From the NCBI GenBank assembly GCA_964547415.1, contig CAZJNX010000012.1, forward strand, positions 1 to 40,924: DNA of 40,924 nt. Direction: 5' to 3'. The notes beneath the pieces are model-generated. The model saw only the letters and a program-made list of their open reading frames with translations. It was not told the origin of the DNA and did no database searches. How positions within the stretch are numbered: the stretch's first letter is position 1; the number at the start of each line of letters is the position of its first letter. The position numbers and the translations under genes are program-made. Of this stretch, positions 1 to 7,887 are shown piece after piece. This stretch comes from CAZJNX01 sp964547415. Its GTDB lineage: Bacteria > Pseudomonadota > Alphaproteobacteria > Rhizobiales > Amorphaceae.

Positions 1-96
1 CATGCATCGTCCGTCGAACGAACGCCGCTCGAGGGTTCCGCGCCGTTTTCGAATTCTCCCCGGTCCGGCCGGGCAGCGTTCGGTGGAAGCGACGCG

Positions 97-1029
97 ATGG
101 TGCCGGGCGAGCTGACCTGGCTCAGCGACGGGGCCGGGCGCTTCCTGTGGGGCAGCCCGGGATGGCTCGCCTTCACCGGGGCCGCGCTCGCGCAAGGGGA
201 GGGGTGGCTGCACCTCGTCCACCCCGCCGACCGCGAGCCTCTGGAAAGGGCGATCGGGACGGATGCCGGCGGCCCTCCCGCGCTCCACTGCCGCCTGCGG
301 GACGGGCGGACGGGCGACCATCGGCCCCTGCGGGTGACCCTCACGCCGGTGGACGCTGGCGGCGACGACGGGGTGACGGCGCGGGTCGTGATCGCCCACG
401 CGTCCGCGCCACCCGCCGAGGCGGCGCAGCCCGCGCCGCTTTCCGTCGAGGAGCTCGACCGGCTCGTCGCGGAGCTGAGGGCGGCCGTCGCCACCGCCGG
501 GTCGGGGGCCGTCAGCGCGGCCGATCTCGCCATGCGCCTCGACGGCCGCCTCCTTGCCTTCCACGCCGTCGAGATCCTGCGCCGCGCGGGGGAAGGGGGC
601 GTCGACCTCGCCTTCTTCCTGGGCGAGCGGCTCGGCGCGGGAGCTGGCCTGTGCGACGGGCGCATCGCCGTCGAGGGGGGCGAGGGCGTCCTGCTCGCGC
701 GGGAGGCGCTCCACCCCCTCGGCGCGATCCTCGAGACGCTGCGCTTCGACGCCCTCGACCACGGCGCCCTCGCCGTTCCGGGCGGCCGTCTCACGGTCCG
801 CGCCACCATGGAGGCGGCCGGGGGGCGGCCGCGCCTGCGGCTTGCGTGGACGGAGGAGGCGGGCGTGCCCCTTCCCGCGCCGGACCGCCGCGCCGTCGCG
901 GGCGCCTGGCGGACCGACCGGCTGGCGCCGCCGGAGATCGGGCTCGCCGTGGCGGCCGATCGCACCCGCGTAACGGTCGATCTCCTGTTCGCCCCCGAGG
1001 TCGCCCGGCAGGCGCTGGCGGACCGCTGA
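97..1029 (+). CDS. PAS-domain protein with degenerate HWE-kinase-like C-terminus
   Basis: This 310-residue protein is probably cytoplasmic, with no signal peptide or membrane segment. Residues about 5-105 look like a PAS sensor fold: a W-x-FTG stretch near residue 25, then VHPADR, the usual PAS order. Residues about 115-300 follow the layout of an HWE/HisKA_2 histidine kinase, including RLDGRLLAFHAVEIL, GALAVPGGRLTV and LRLAWTEEAG. However, the HRVKN-type phosphoacceptor box is not recognisable, and the usual HELATNA ATP-binding box reads LETLRFDAL. I infer a pseudokinase or a non-catalytic signalling partner rather than an active kinase. The start is ATG at 97, with GGTGGAAG about 8 bases upstream. 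It stands alone on the plus strand and converges on ackA 40 bases downstream. The PAS call is fairly secure; the kinase relationship is inferred. Confidence 0.65.
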   Translation: MVPGELTWLSDGAGRFLWGSPGWLAFTGAALAQGEGWLHLVHPADREPLERAIGTDAGGPPALHCRLRDGRTGDHRPLRVTLTPVDAGGDDGVTARVVIAHASAPPAEAAQPAPLSVEELDRLVAELRAAVATAGSGAVSAADLAMRLDGRLLAFHAVEILRRAGEGGVDLAFFLGERLGAGAGLCDGRIAVEGGEGVLLAREALHPLGAILETLRFDALDHGALAVPGGRLTVRATMEAAGGRPRLRLAWTEEAGVPLPAPDRRAVAGAWRTDRLAPPEIGLAVAADRTRVTVDLLFAPEVARQALADR

Positions 1030-1069
1030 ACGGCGGCGCCTGCCGGCGCTGCCGGGCCGCCGCCTCCCT

Positions 1070-2245
1070 TCAGAGGAAGCGGCGCGCGGCGCGGGCGATC
1101 ACGATCTCCTCGTCCGTCGGGACGACGAGAACCGGGACGGGCGCGTCGTCCTGCGACACCCTGAGGGCGGAGGCGGCGTTGCGGTCGGGGTCGAGGTGCA
1201 GGCCGAGGAAGCCGAGCGGTTCCACCACGCGGCGGCGCACGGCGGCAGAGTGCTCGCCGATCCCGCCGGTGAAGACGACGGCGTCGAGCCCGCCGAGGGT
1301 GGTCGCCATCGCCCCGATCTCCCGGCGGACCATGGCGCAGAAGTAGGCGATCGCCTCGTCCGCCTCCGCCGTCGAGGCCGCCTCGAGGGTGCGCATGTCG
1401 TTGGACAGGTCCGACAGCCCGAAAAGGCCCGATTCGCGGTAGAGGATCGCCTCCACCTCCTCCACCGAAAGCCCCTTTTCCTTCAGCAGCCAAAGGAGGA
1501 TGCCCGGGTCGAGCTGGCCGCAGCGCGTGCCCATGGGAAGCCCGTCGAGGGCCGAGAAGCCCATGGTGGACTCCACCGACCGGCCGGCCGAAAGGGCGCA
1601 CATGGAGGCCCCGTTCCCGAGATGGCACACGACGACCCGCCCGTCCGCCACCGCCGGCGCGAGGCGGGCGAGGGCGCCTGCCACGTACTCGTAGGACAGG
1701 CCGTGGTGACCGTAGCGGCGCACCCCCTCCCGGTAGAGGCAGCGGGGAAGGCCGTAGGTGTCGGACACGAACGGCTTGCCCTGATGGAAGGCGGTGTCGA
1801 AGCAGCCGACCTGAACCGCGTCCGGGAAGGCCGCCGCGGCCGCCTCCACCGCCTTCAGGTTGTGGGGCTGGTGGGACGGGGCGAACGGGACGTAGGCGTG
1901 GAGCCGCGCCATCGTCTCCCCGTCGAGGCGGACGGGGCCGGGAAAGGCGTCCCCGCCGTGGGCGATCCGGTGGCCGACCGCCGCCACCCCTGCCCCCTCG
2001 ACCACGCCGGACAGGGTCTCGAGGACGGCGCGCAGGGCGCCGCCGTGATCGGTGTCGGCGGCGAGGGGCCTGACGGCGATCTCCTCCCCGGCGGCGTGGC
2101 GTGCCACGATCCGCGGGCCGTTGCCGAGGCCCTCCACGAGGCCGCGGGCGAGAGGCGTCGGGTCCCCGTCCGGGTCGGCCTCGCCGTAAAGGGCGAACTT
2201 GATCGAGCTCGACCCGGCGTTGATGGTGAGGACGGCGGCCATCAT
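1070..2245 (-). CDS. ackA: Acetate/propionate kinase
   Basis: A 391-residue cytoplasmic kinase that interconverts acetyl phosphate plus ADP with acetate plus ATP, or the propionyl equivalents. Both family signatures are visible: TINAGSSSIKF at the N-terminus and VCHLGNGASMCAL near residue 200. FDTAFHQ, GLSYEY, ALDGLPMGTR and FTGGIGEHS are also in their expected places. The length is normal for the family. The start is one of two adjacent ATGs at 2245 and 2242; the upstream one overlaps the stop of the maoC-pta gene as ATGA, so translational coupling is likely. It is the last gene of a three-gene minus-strand operon (DUF3141, maoC-pta, ackA). Together with Pta it can convert acyl-CoA to carboxylate with ATP gain. 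Family assignment is secure; acetate versus propionate preference cannot be read from the sequence. Confidence 0.95.
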   Translation of the reverse strand: MMAAVLTINAGSSSIKFALYGEADPDGDPTPLARGLVEGLGNGPRIVARHAAGEEIAVRPLAADTDHGGALRAVLETLSGVVEGAGVAAVGHRIAHGGDAFPGPVRLDGETMARLHAYVPFAPSHQPHNLKAVEAAAAAFPDAVQVGCFDTAFHQGKPFVSDTYGLPRCLYREGVRRYGHHGLSYEYVAGALARLAPAVADGRVVVCHLGNGASMCALSAGRSVESTMGFSALDGLPMGTRCGQLDPGILLWLLKEKGLSVEEVEAILYRESGLFGLSDLSNDMRTLEAASTAEADEAIAYFCAMVRREIGAMATTLGGLDAVVFTGGIGEHSAAVRRRVVEPLGFLGLHLDPDRNAASALRVSQDDAPVPVLVVPTDEEIVIARAARRFL

Positions 2246-3651
2246 TCGGCCGCCGCGAGGGCGGGCGCCGCGGGGCGGTTGGCGGCGGCGTAAAGGGCGG
2301 CGACCGCGCAGGAGCCGAGGCGCACCATCTCGTCGTCCGCCCGGCTCGTCAGGATCACGGGTGCCCGCGCCCCGACCACGATGCCCCCGCCCTCGGCGTG
2401 GGCGACGAAGACGAGCTGCTTCACGATGATGTTCGCCGCCTCGATGTTGGGCGCGAGGAGGATGTCCGCACAGCCCGCCACCGGGCTGTCGATCCCCTTG
2501 GTGCGGGCCGCGCTCACGCTGACGGCGTTGTCGAAGGCGAGCGGCCCGTCGACGATGCCGCCGCGGATCTGCCCCCGCTCGGCCATCTTGGCGAGAACGG
2601 CCGCGTCGAGGGTCGCGGGCATCTTGTCGTCCACCGTTTCCACCGCGGCGAGGATCGCCACCCGCGGCACGTCGATCCCGATGGCGCGGGCGAGGTCGAT
2701 GGCGTTCTGCGTCATGTGGACCTTCGTCTCGAGGTCGGGCGCGATGTTGAGCGCGCTGTCCGAGACGAGGAGGGGGCGCGGCAGGCCCGGCACGTCCATG
2801 GCCGACACGTAGGACAGGCGCTTGCCGGTCCGGAGGCCCCCGTCCCGCTTCACCACGTGGGAGAGGAGCTCGTCGGTATGGAGGTGCCCCTTCATGAGCG
2901 CCTCGACCCGCCCCTCGTGGACCATGGCGACCGACCGCCCCGCCGCCTCCCCGTGGGACGGCGCGGCGACGATCTCCGCCCCCGCAAGGTCGAGGCCCGC
3001 CGCCGCCGCGACGTCCCGGATCCGGGTCGGGTCGCCCACGAGGACGGGCTCGATCAGCCCCATGCGCGCGGCACGCAGCGCGCCGCCGAGGGAAAGGGGC
3101 TCCTCCGGCGCGACCACCGCCGTCTTCAGGGGCGGCACGCCTGCGGCCCGGGCAAGGAGCGCCTCGAAGTGGCGGTGCCGCTGGACGAGGAGGCCGGGCA
3201 CGTCCCCGGGCGCGGGGAGCGGTGCCGCCTCGGCCGGAGCGTCCACCACCGCCTCGCCCTCGCAGACCCGCATCCCGTCTGGGACCCGCTCCACGATCGT
3301 CTCCAGCACCACCTCGGGCGCGGCGCGCTTTTCCTTCACCCGCACGGTGATCTTCAGCTCCTCGCCCGCGCGGACGGGCGCCGCGAAGGACAGCGCCTGG
3401 GCCTTGTAGACGGTGCCCGGACCCGGCAGCACGTTGCCGAGGACCGCCGAGACGAGCGCGCCGACCCACATGGCGGGGGCGCGCGCGCCCTCCTCGCCGC
3501 CGAGGTGGATCGGGTTGAGGTTGCCGGAGGCGTGGGCGAACACCACGAAGTCGTCCGCCACCGCAAGGCGCGTCAGGTGGGCCTCGTCCCCGACGGCGAG
3601 GCTGTCGTAGGGGCGGGCGCGCGGCGCGCCCTCGGCGGCCGCGGCGCTCAT
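2242..3651 (-). CDS. MaoC-like domain fused to phosphate acetyl/butyryltransferase
   Basis: A 469-residue two-domain cytoplasmic enzyme. Residues about 12-150 form a MaoC/hot-dog domain, and residues about 165-460 form a phosphate acyltransferase (Pta/Ptb family) that swaps CoA and phosphate on acyl groups. The MaoC motif reads SGNLNPIHL at 42-50. Compared with the PhaJ-type (R)-hydratase motif D-x-N-P-x-H, the catalytic histidine is kept (H49) but the aspartate is replaced by asparagine (N44), so hydratase activity is doubtful. The transferase part carries the family's KRDGGLRTGKRLSYVS and GPLAFDNAVS segments. It starts at ATG 3651, overlapping the preceding DUF3141 stop by ATGA, and overlaps ackA the same way. 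This fusion is commonly annotated as bifunctional enoyl-CoA hydratase/phosphate acetyltransferase in alphaproteobacteria. The preferred acyl chain is unknown. Confidence 0.88.
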   Translation of the reverse strand: MSAAAAEGAPRARPYDSLAVGDEAHLTRLAVADDFVVFAHASGNLNPIHLGGEEGARAPAMWVGALVSAVLGNVLPGPGTVYKAQALSFAAPVRAGEELKITVRVKEKRAAPEVVLETIVERVPDGMRVCEGEAVVDAPAEAAPLPAPGDVPGLLVQRHRHFEALLARAAGVPPLKTAVVAPEEPLSLGGALRAARMGLIEPVLVGDPTRIRDVAAAAGLDLAGAEIVAAPSHGEAAGRSVAMVHEGRVEALMKGHLHTDELLSHVVKRDGGLRTGKRLSYVSAMDVPGLPRPLLVSDSALNIAPDLETKVHMTQNAIDLARAIGIDVPRVAILAAVETVDDKMPATLDAAVLAKMAERGQIRGGIVDGPLAFDNAVSVSAARTKGIDSPVAGCADILLAPNIEAANIIVKQLVFVAHAEGGGIVVGARAPVILTSRADDEMVRLGSCAVAALYAAANRPAAPALAAAE

Positions 3652-6140
3652 TCGGCAGCCTCCGAATCCTCGGCGCGGCGCTCGGCCGAACGGTCCTGGC
3701 GCGCCTCGGGCGGGGAGAGGGCGTCGGTGGTGCCCGCCCCCGCGGGGGCGCCCTTCGCGAGCGGGTCCTCCAGGACGTCGGTGGTGGCGGGCGGCAGGCC
3801 GAGGACGTGGCGGAAGCGCTGGAGCATGGACAGCGTCCGCGGCTCCATCTCGTCGAGGGGGCCCGGGATGTACTGGACGACGGCGACGGCCGTCTCCCGC
3901 TCCTCCTCGGTGCGCAGGAGATCGGGCAGGGTCTCGATGGCCGCCTCGTGGGCGAACTCCACGATGAGCGTCTGCTCGTGGATGATCTGGGCCCGCCGCT
4001 CCATGGGCAGGCTCCGGAACGGCTCGTCCTGGGTGAGGACGCGGGCCGACCGCTCCAGCCGGTCGCGGCGGACCTTGCCGCGGGATTCGGCGAGGAGGAC
4101 GAGCATGCGCACGACCGCCTCCACGAAGCCGCCCGCCGACACGTGCATGAGGGCGGACTGCACCTCCGGGAGGGCGAACAGTTCCTCCTTGGACTTGCGC
4201 GTGCGCTCGAACTCGAAGTTGCGGCCGAACCAGCGCATCCACGGGTTCGCGTAGACGGAGAAGAAGGTCATCTCCCAGGCCGCGTCCCGAAGGTCGCGGA
4301 AGATGTCGAGGGACTGCTCGATGGTGTCCGCGACGAGGCGCTCGGCCACCACGAACGGGTTGGTGCCGCTCGCGGGCGCCCGGTTCTTCGCCGCCATGTC
4401 CGCGAGCGCGGTCATGGGGGCGATCATCGGGTTGCGGGACGAGATCGCCGCGCGCTGCACGCGCAAGGGGTGCATCATGCGGCCGAGCTCGGCCGTCGCC
4501 TCCGTGACCGTCGCCTGCACGAAGGGGCGCACGAACACGTCGTAGGCCTCGCCCTGCATCTGGGACGCGCGGGCGACGGCGGCGAACGGGATCTCGTCCT
4601 TGCGCCCGTCGTCGAGGGCGCGGATGTCGTCCATCGTGCGCTCGGCGAAGGACACCACGAAGTGCTGGTCCTGCCCCTCGCCGATCACGTCCTCGATGGT
4701 CATCTCGTAAAGGCCGGGCGCGAGCGCCTCGATGGTCTTCAGCGTGGAGGCGACCTCGGTGTGCTCCTTCTTCGCGATCGAGGAGGACACGAATATCCCC
4801 AGGTGGCCGACCTTCTCGTGGACCATGTAGACGATGCGCTGGCCGCGGATGCGGATCTCGCTCTCGTCGGCGTAGGTGTCGACGATCCAGTTGAGCGCCT
4901 GCTGGGGCGGGGTGATGTTGTCGCCGTGGGAGGCGAACACGATGACGGGCGAGCGGATCTGCTTCACGTCGAGGGAGCGGCCGCGCTCGAGCCGAGCCTC
5001 GCCGCGGGCGAGGCGGTTGCCCACGAACAGTTCCCGCACGATCCAGGTGATCTCCGCCTCGTTGAGCAGGAAGAAACCGCTCCACCAGGTCTCGAACTCC
5101 AGGAACCGCTCCCGCTCGCTGTCGACCTTGGCGAACAGATCGTAATACTTGCGGAAGAAGTTGCGGCTCGGATTGAGCATCTCGAAGTTCATGACGAGCC
5201 AGGCGCCATCGAACTTGCCGCCGCCGTAGTCGGACCAGAACATCGGCTGGACCTCGCCGCCGAGGAGGCCGCCGTTGTAGCGCATCGGGTTCTCGCCCAC
5301 CGCGCCCGACCAGGTGGCGACGGGCGCGCCGTTGAGGACGAGGGGGCCGGTGAGATCCGGGTTGGTGGCGCCGAGGAGGAGCGTCGCCCAGCCGCCCTGG
5401 CAGTTGCCGACGACGACCGGCCGCGCCGCGTCCGGGTGGCGCTCCTCCACCCAGCGCACGAACGCGGCCTCCGAGCGGGTGACGTCGGCGAGCGTCTGGC
5501 CGGGCTCGGGGACGCGCTTGAACGCGACGAAGTAGACCGGGTGGCCGTCCTTGAGGGCGACGCCCACCTGGCTGTCGGCCTTGAAGCCGCCGATGCCCGC
5601 CCCGTGGCCCGCCCGCGGGTCGACGATGACGTAGGGCCGCTTCCAGTCGTGGACGACGCAGCCCTCGGGCGGCAGGATCTTCAGGAGCATGTAGTTGGAC
5701 GGGTGCGGCAGGTCGGCCCCGTCCACCACCACCTCGTAGTCGTAGACGAGGACCGGCGGGCAGCCCGCCGCCTCGTGCTCGAAGAAGATGTCACCCCGCT
5801 CGCGCAGGACGTCGAACGACAGGAGGGCCCGCTGCGCCCGGTCCGTCAGGTAGGCCGCGTAGGCTTCGGCAAGGTTGCTCGCGGCGTTCTCCTCGCGGGT
5901 CATGTCGCCGACGAGGCGGGTGAGGGCGTTGAGCGTGCCGTGGACGCGCTCGTGGTGGGTGCGGGAGATCCGCTCGAAGTGGCGGCTCGCGGCCGAAAGC
6001 AGGAGCTCCTGCATGGAGGACAGCTCGGCGAGCTGGGCCGTCGCCGCCACCGCGCGCTGGTGCATGGTCCAGGCGTTGCCGTCGGTCACGATCGAGAAGA
6101 TGGGATTGTCGAAGCCGTTCGTGCCTGCGTGTCGGGTCAA
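3648..6140 (-). CDS. DUF3141 protein, PHA-synthase-like alpha/beta hydrolase (TTG start)
   Basis: An 830-residue protein of the DUF3141 family, which resembles polyhydroxyalkanoate synthase/depolymerase alpha/beta hydrolases. The nucleophile elbow reads GNCQGG, with cysteine 247 in the position where PHA synthases use cysteine instead of serine. Later come VIVFASHGDNITPP (acid-residue region) and KVGHLGIFVS (a likely catalytic histidine). The rest is a helical C-terminal region special to this family. I chose a TTG start at 6140 because GGGAGGA lies 5-6 bases upstream and similarity begins there. An in-frame ATG at 6257 would add 39 Gly/Ala/Arg-rich residues with no evident function. It is the first gene of the operon with maoC-pta and ackA and overlaps the next gene by ATGA. 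A role in acyl-CoA or polyester metabolism is inferred from context. Confidence 0.85.
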   Translation of the reverse strand: MTRHAGTNGFDNPIFSIVTDGNAWTMHQRAVAATAQLAELSSMQELLLSAASRHFERISRTHHERVHGTLNALTRLVGDMTREENAASNLAEAYAAYLTDRAQRALLSFDVLRERGDIFFEHEAAGCPPVLVYDYEVVVDGADLPHPSNYMLLKILPPEGCVVHDWKRPYVIVDPRAGHGAGIGGFKADSQVGVALKDGHPVYFVAFKRVPEPGQTLADVTRSEAAFVRWVEERHPDAARPVVVGNCQGGWATLLLGATNPDLTGPLVLNGAPVATWSGAVGENPMRYNGGLLGGEVQPMFWSDYGGGKFDGAWLVMNFEMLNPSRNFFRKYYDLFAKVDSERERFLEFETWWSGFFLLNEAEITWIVRELFVGNRLARGEARLERGRSLDVKQIRSPVIVFASHGDNITPPQQALNWIVDTYADESEIRIRGQRIVYMVHEKVGHLGIFVSSSIAKKEHTEVASTLKTIEALAPGLYEMTIEDVIGEGQDQHFVVSFAERTMDDIRALDDGRKDEIPFAAVARASQMQGEAYDVFVRPFVQATVTEATAELGRMMHPLRVQRAAISSRNPMIAPMTALADMAAKNRAPASGTNPFVVAERLVADTIEQSLDIFRDLRDAAWEMTFFSVYANPWMRWFGRNFEFERTRKSKEELFALPEVQSALMHVSAGGFVEAVVRMLVLLAESRGKVRRDRLERSARVLTQDEPFRSLPMERRAQIIHEQTLIVEFAHEAAIETLPDLLRTEEERETAVAVVQYIPGPLDEMEPRTLSMLQRFRHVLGLPPATTDVLEDPLAKGAPAGAGTTDALSPPEARQDRSAERRAEDSEAAE

Positions 6141-6397
6141 GCCGTCCTCCCGCCGGTTCGGGGTCGCCGGGCCGCCGCCCGCTCCCCGGGCGCGCGCCGC
6201 GCCACCGCCCGCGCCTGCACACGGGCGATGATGCGGTGCAGCATACCGGGCCAGCATGACAGCAGCATGTCGCCCGCCGGCCCGTCCATGACGGGATCGT
6301 GCCGACCGCCCCGCTCGCCGCGCGAGCCGTCCCGGGTGCGGTCGCCTTGCCGTCCGCCGCGTCCTATCTTCCCCCGCGGGCGCGAACGGTACGGGTC

Positions 6398-6649
6398 ATG
6401 GCCGACGGAGACGGTATCGAGACGCTGGACCTCAGGGGGCTCAACTGTCCGCTGCCGGCGCTGCGCACGAAGCGGCAGCTGCGGCGGATGGCCCCGGGCG
6501 AGCGGGTGCGCGTCCTCACGACGGACCCGCTCGCCGGGATCGACGTGCCCCATGCCGCCCGGGAGGCCGGTGCCGAGGTCCTGTCCCGCGAGCGCGACGA
6601 GGCGGCCGGCGCGGACGCGTTCGTGATCGCCGCCGGCGACGGGCGCTGA
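6398..6649 (+). CDS. tusA: TusA-family sulfur carrier protein
   Basis: A small 83-residue cytoplasmic protein of the TusA/SirA/YeeD fold. It carries the hallmark CPLP motif at residues 17-20 (DLRGLNCPLP), whose cysteine accepts persulfide sulfur from a desulfurase or rhodanese. The beta-alpha-beta pattern continues with VLTTDPLAGIDVPHAAREAG, as is usual. The ATG at 6398 puts the CPxP motif at the normal distance from the N-terminus; a longer in-frame extension back to 6299 has no family character. It is divergent from the DUF3141 operon and convergent with ftsY across a strong hairpin. No partner (TusBCDE, DsrE) is nearby, so it could serve tRNA thiolation, molybdenum cofactor or sulfur-trafficking roles. 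The symbol denotes family membership only. Confidence 0.85.
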   Translation: MADGDGIETLDLRGLNCPLPALRTKRQLRRMAPGERVRVLTTDPLAGIDVPHAAREAGAEVLSRERDEAAGADAFVIAAGDGR

Positions 6650-6706
6650 CCCTCCTCCACGGGCCGCCGCCCCGGGTCAGTCGCTTGGCGGACGAAGGCC
6701 GGACGT

Positions 6707-6737
6707 TCTGCGGGCGCCGGCGCGAGGCGCCCGCAGA
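6707..6737. terminator. Perfect 12-bp hairpin between convergent tusA and ftsY
   Basis: The arms at 6707-6718 and 6726-6737 are perfectly complementary (TCTGCGGGCGCC with GGCGCCCGCAGA), with a 7-base loop. It lies between the stops of the convergent genes tusA (6649) and ftsY (6772). A second, shorter stem (CCTGCC with GGCAGG, 6754-6759 and 6765-6770) sits directly after the ftsY stop. Neither has a clear T-tract, as is common in very GC-rich genomes. A bidirectional terminator is the likeliest role. Confidence 0.5.
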
Positions 6738-6771
6738 GGGCTGGTCGGGCGCTCCTGCCCCGGAGGCAGGC

Positions 6772-7887
6772 TCACTCGAGCCCAGCGATGGCGCGGGCGA
6801 AGTCGCGGGCCTTGAAGGGGGCGAGGTCGTCCACCCCCTCGCCGACGCCGATGTAGTGGACCGGCAGGCCGTGCCTGGCCGCGATCGCGACGAGGATGCC
6901 GCCCCGCGCGGTGCCGTCGAGCTTGGTCATCACGAGGCCGGTGACGCCCACCTGGCGGCCGAAGATCTCGACCTGGTTGAGGGCGTTCTGGCCGGTCGTG
7001 GCGTCGAGGGTGAGGAGGACCGCGTGGGGCGCGGTCTCGTCCTTCTTGGCGATCACGCGGACCACCTTCTCGAGCTCGGCCATCAGCTCGGCCCGGTTCT
7101 GCAGCCGCCCGGCGGTGTCGACGAGGAGGACGTCGGCCGAGCGCCGCCGCGCCTCGTCGAGGGCGTCGAACACGAGGCCCGCCGCGTCGGCCCCGGTCTC
7201 CTGTGCGACGACGTGGGCGCCCGTCCGCTCGCCCCAGATCTTCAGCTGCTCCACGGCCGCCGCGCGGAAGGTGTCGCCAGCGGCGAGCACCACGTCGTGG
7301 CCGTCGTGGCGCAGCTTGGCGGCGAGCTTGCCGATGGTGGTGGTCTTGCCCGTGCCGTTGACGCCGACCACGAGGATCACGAAGGGCTTGACGCTCGCGT
7401 CGATCTCGAGCGGGCGGGCGACGGGCTCCAGCACCGCCTCGATCTCGCCCGCGAGCACGTCCTGCAACTCCTCGGGTGCGATCCCCTTGGCGTAGCGCGC
7501 CTCCGACAGCTTGTCGGTGACGCGCATCGCCGTGTCGACGCCGAGGTCCGCCTCGATCAGGATGTCCTCGAGTTCCTGCAGCGTGGTGGCGTCGAGCCGC
7601 TTCTTCGTGAAGAGGCCCGTGACGCTCTCGGCAAGGTTCGAGGAGGAGCGGCTGAGGCCCCGCCTCAGGCGCGAGAACCAGCCCTTCGGCTCCTCGCCCG
7701 CGCCCGCGTCGGGCGCCTCCTCGGCCGGCCGAACGGCGGCGCCCGCCGGCTCCCCCGCGGGGGCGGGCACGGCGGCCGCCTCGGGCGGGTCCACAGCGGG
7801 GGCGGTCTCCTCCGGCGGGGAGGCCTCGTCCTTGCGGCCGCCGACGAGGCCGCGCCAGAAGCCGCCCTTCCTGCGTTCATCGGCCAT
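6772..7887 (-). CDS. ftsY: Signal recognition particle receptor FtsY
   Basis: A 371-residue SRP-type GTPase. It receives SRP-ribosome complexes at the inner membrane and hands nascent membrane proteins to SecYEG. Residues 1-65 are an acidic, Ala/Pro-rich A domain. EPKGWFSRLRRGLSRSS at about 66-82 is the conserved amphipathic membrane-targeting helix. The N domain follows to about 165. The G domain has its P-loop GVNGTGKTT at 175-183, then the DTFRAAAVEQL element, VDTAGR, TKLDG and the closing GVGEGVDDLAPF. Length and order are normal. The start ATG at 7887 overlaps the 3' end of mtaB by 11 bases, so the two are probably cotranscribed and coupled, as in many alphaproteobacteria. Confidence 0.97.
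   Translation of the reverse strand: MADERRKGGFWRGLVGGRKDEASPPEETAPAVDPPEAAAVPAPAGEPAGAAVRPAEEAPDAGAGEEPKGWFSRLRRGLSRSSSNLAESVTGLFTKKRLDATTLQELEDILIEADLGVDTAMRVTDKLSEARYAKGIAPEELQDVLAGEIEAVLEPVARPLEIDASVKPFVILVVGVNGTGKTTTIGKLAAKLRHDGHDVVLAAGDTFRAAAVEQLKIWGERTGAHVVAQETGADAAGLVFDALDEARRRSADVLLVDTAGRLQNRAELMAELEKVVRVIAKKDETAPHAVLLTLDATTGQNALNQVEIFGRQVGVTGLVMTKLDGTARGGILVAIAARHGLPVHYIGVGEGVDDLAPFKARDFARAIAGLE

Noticed and set aside
1030..1069. CGGCGGC and GCCGCCG arms between the PAS gene and ackA as a terminator
   Set aside because: The arms are short and simple GC repeats that recur everywhere in this DNA. Not distinctive enough to report.
3807..6626. Open frame of 939 codons opposite the DUF3141 gene
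   Set aside because: It is His/Asp/Arg/Leu-rich without any domain, while the minus strand encodes a recognisable hydrolase with GNCQGG.
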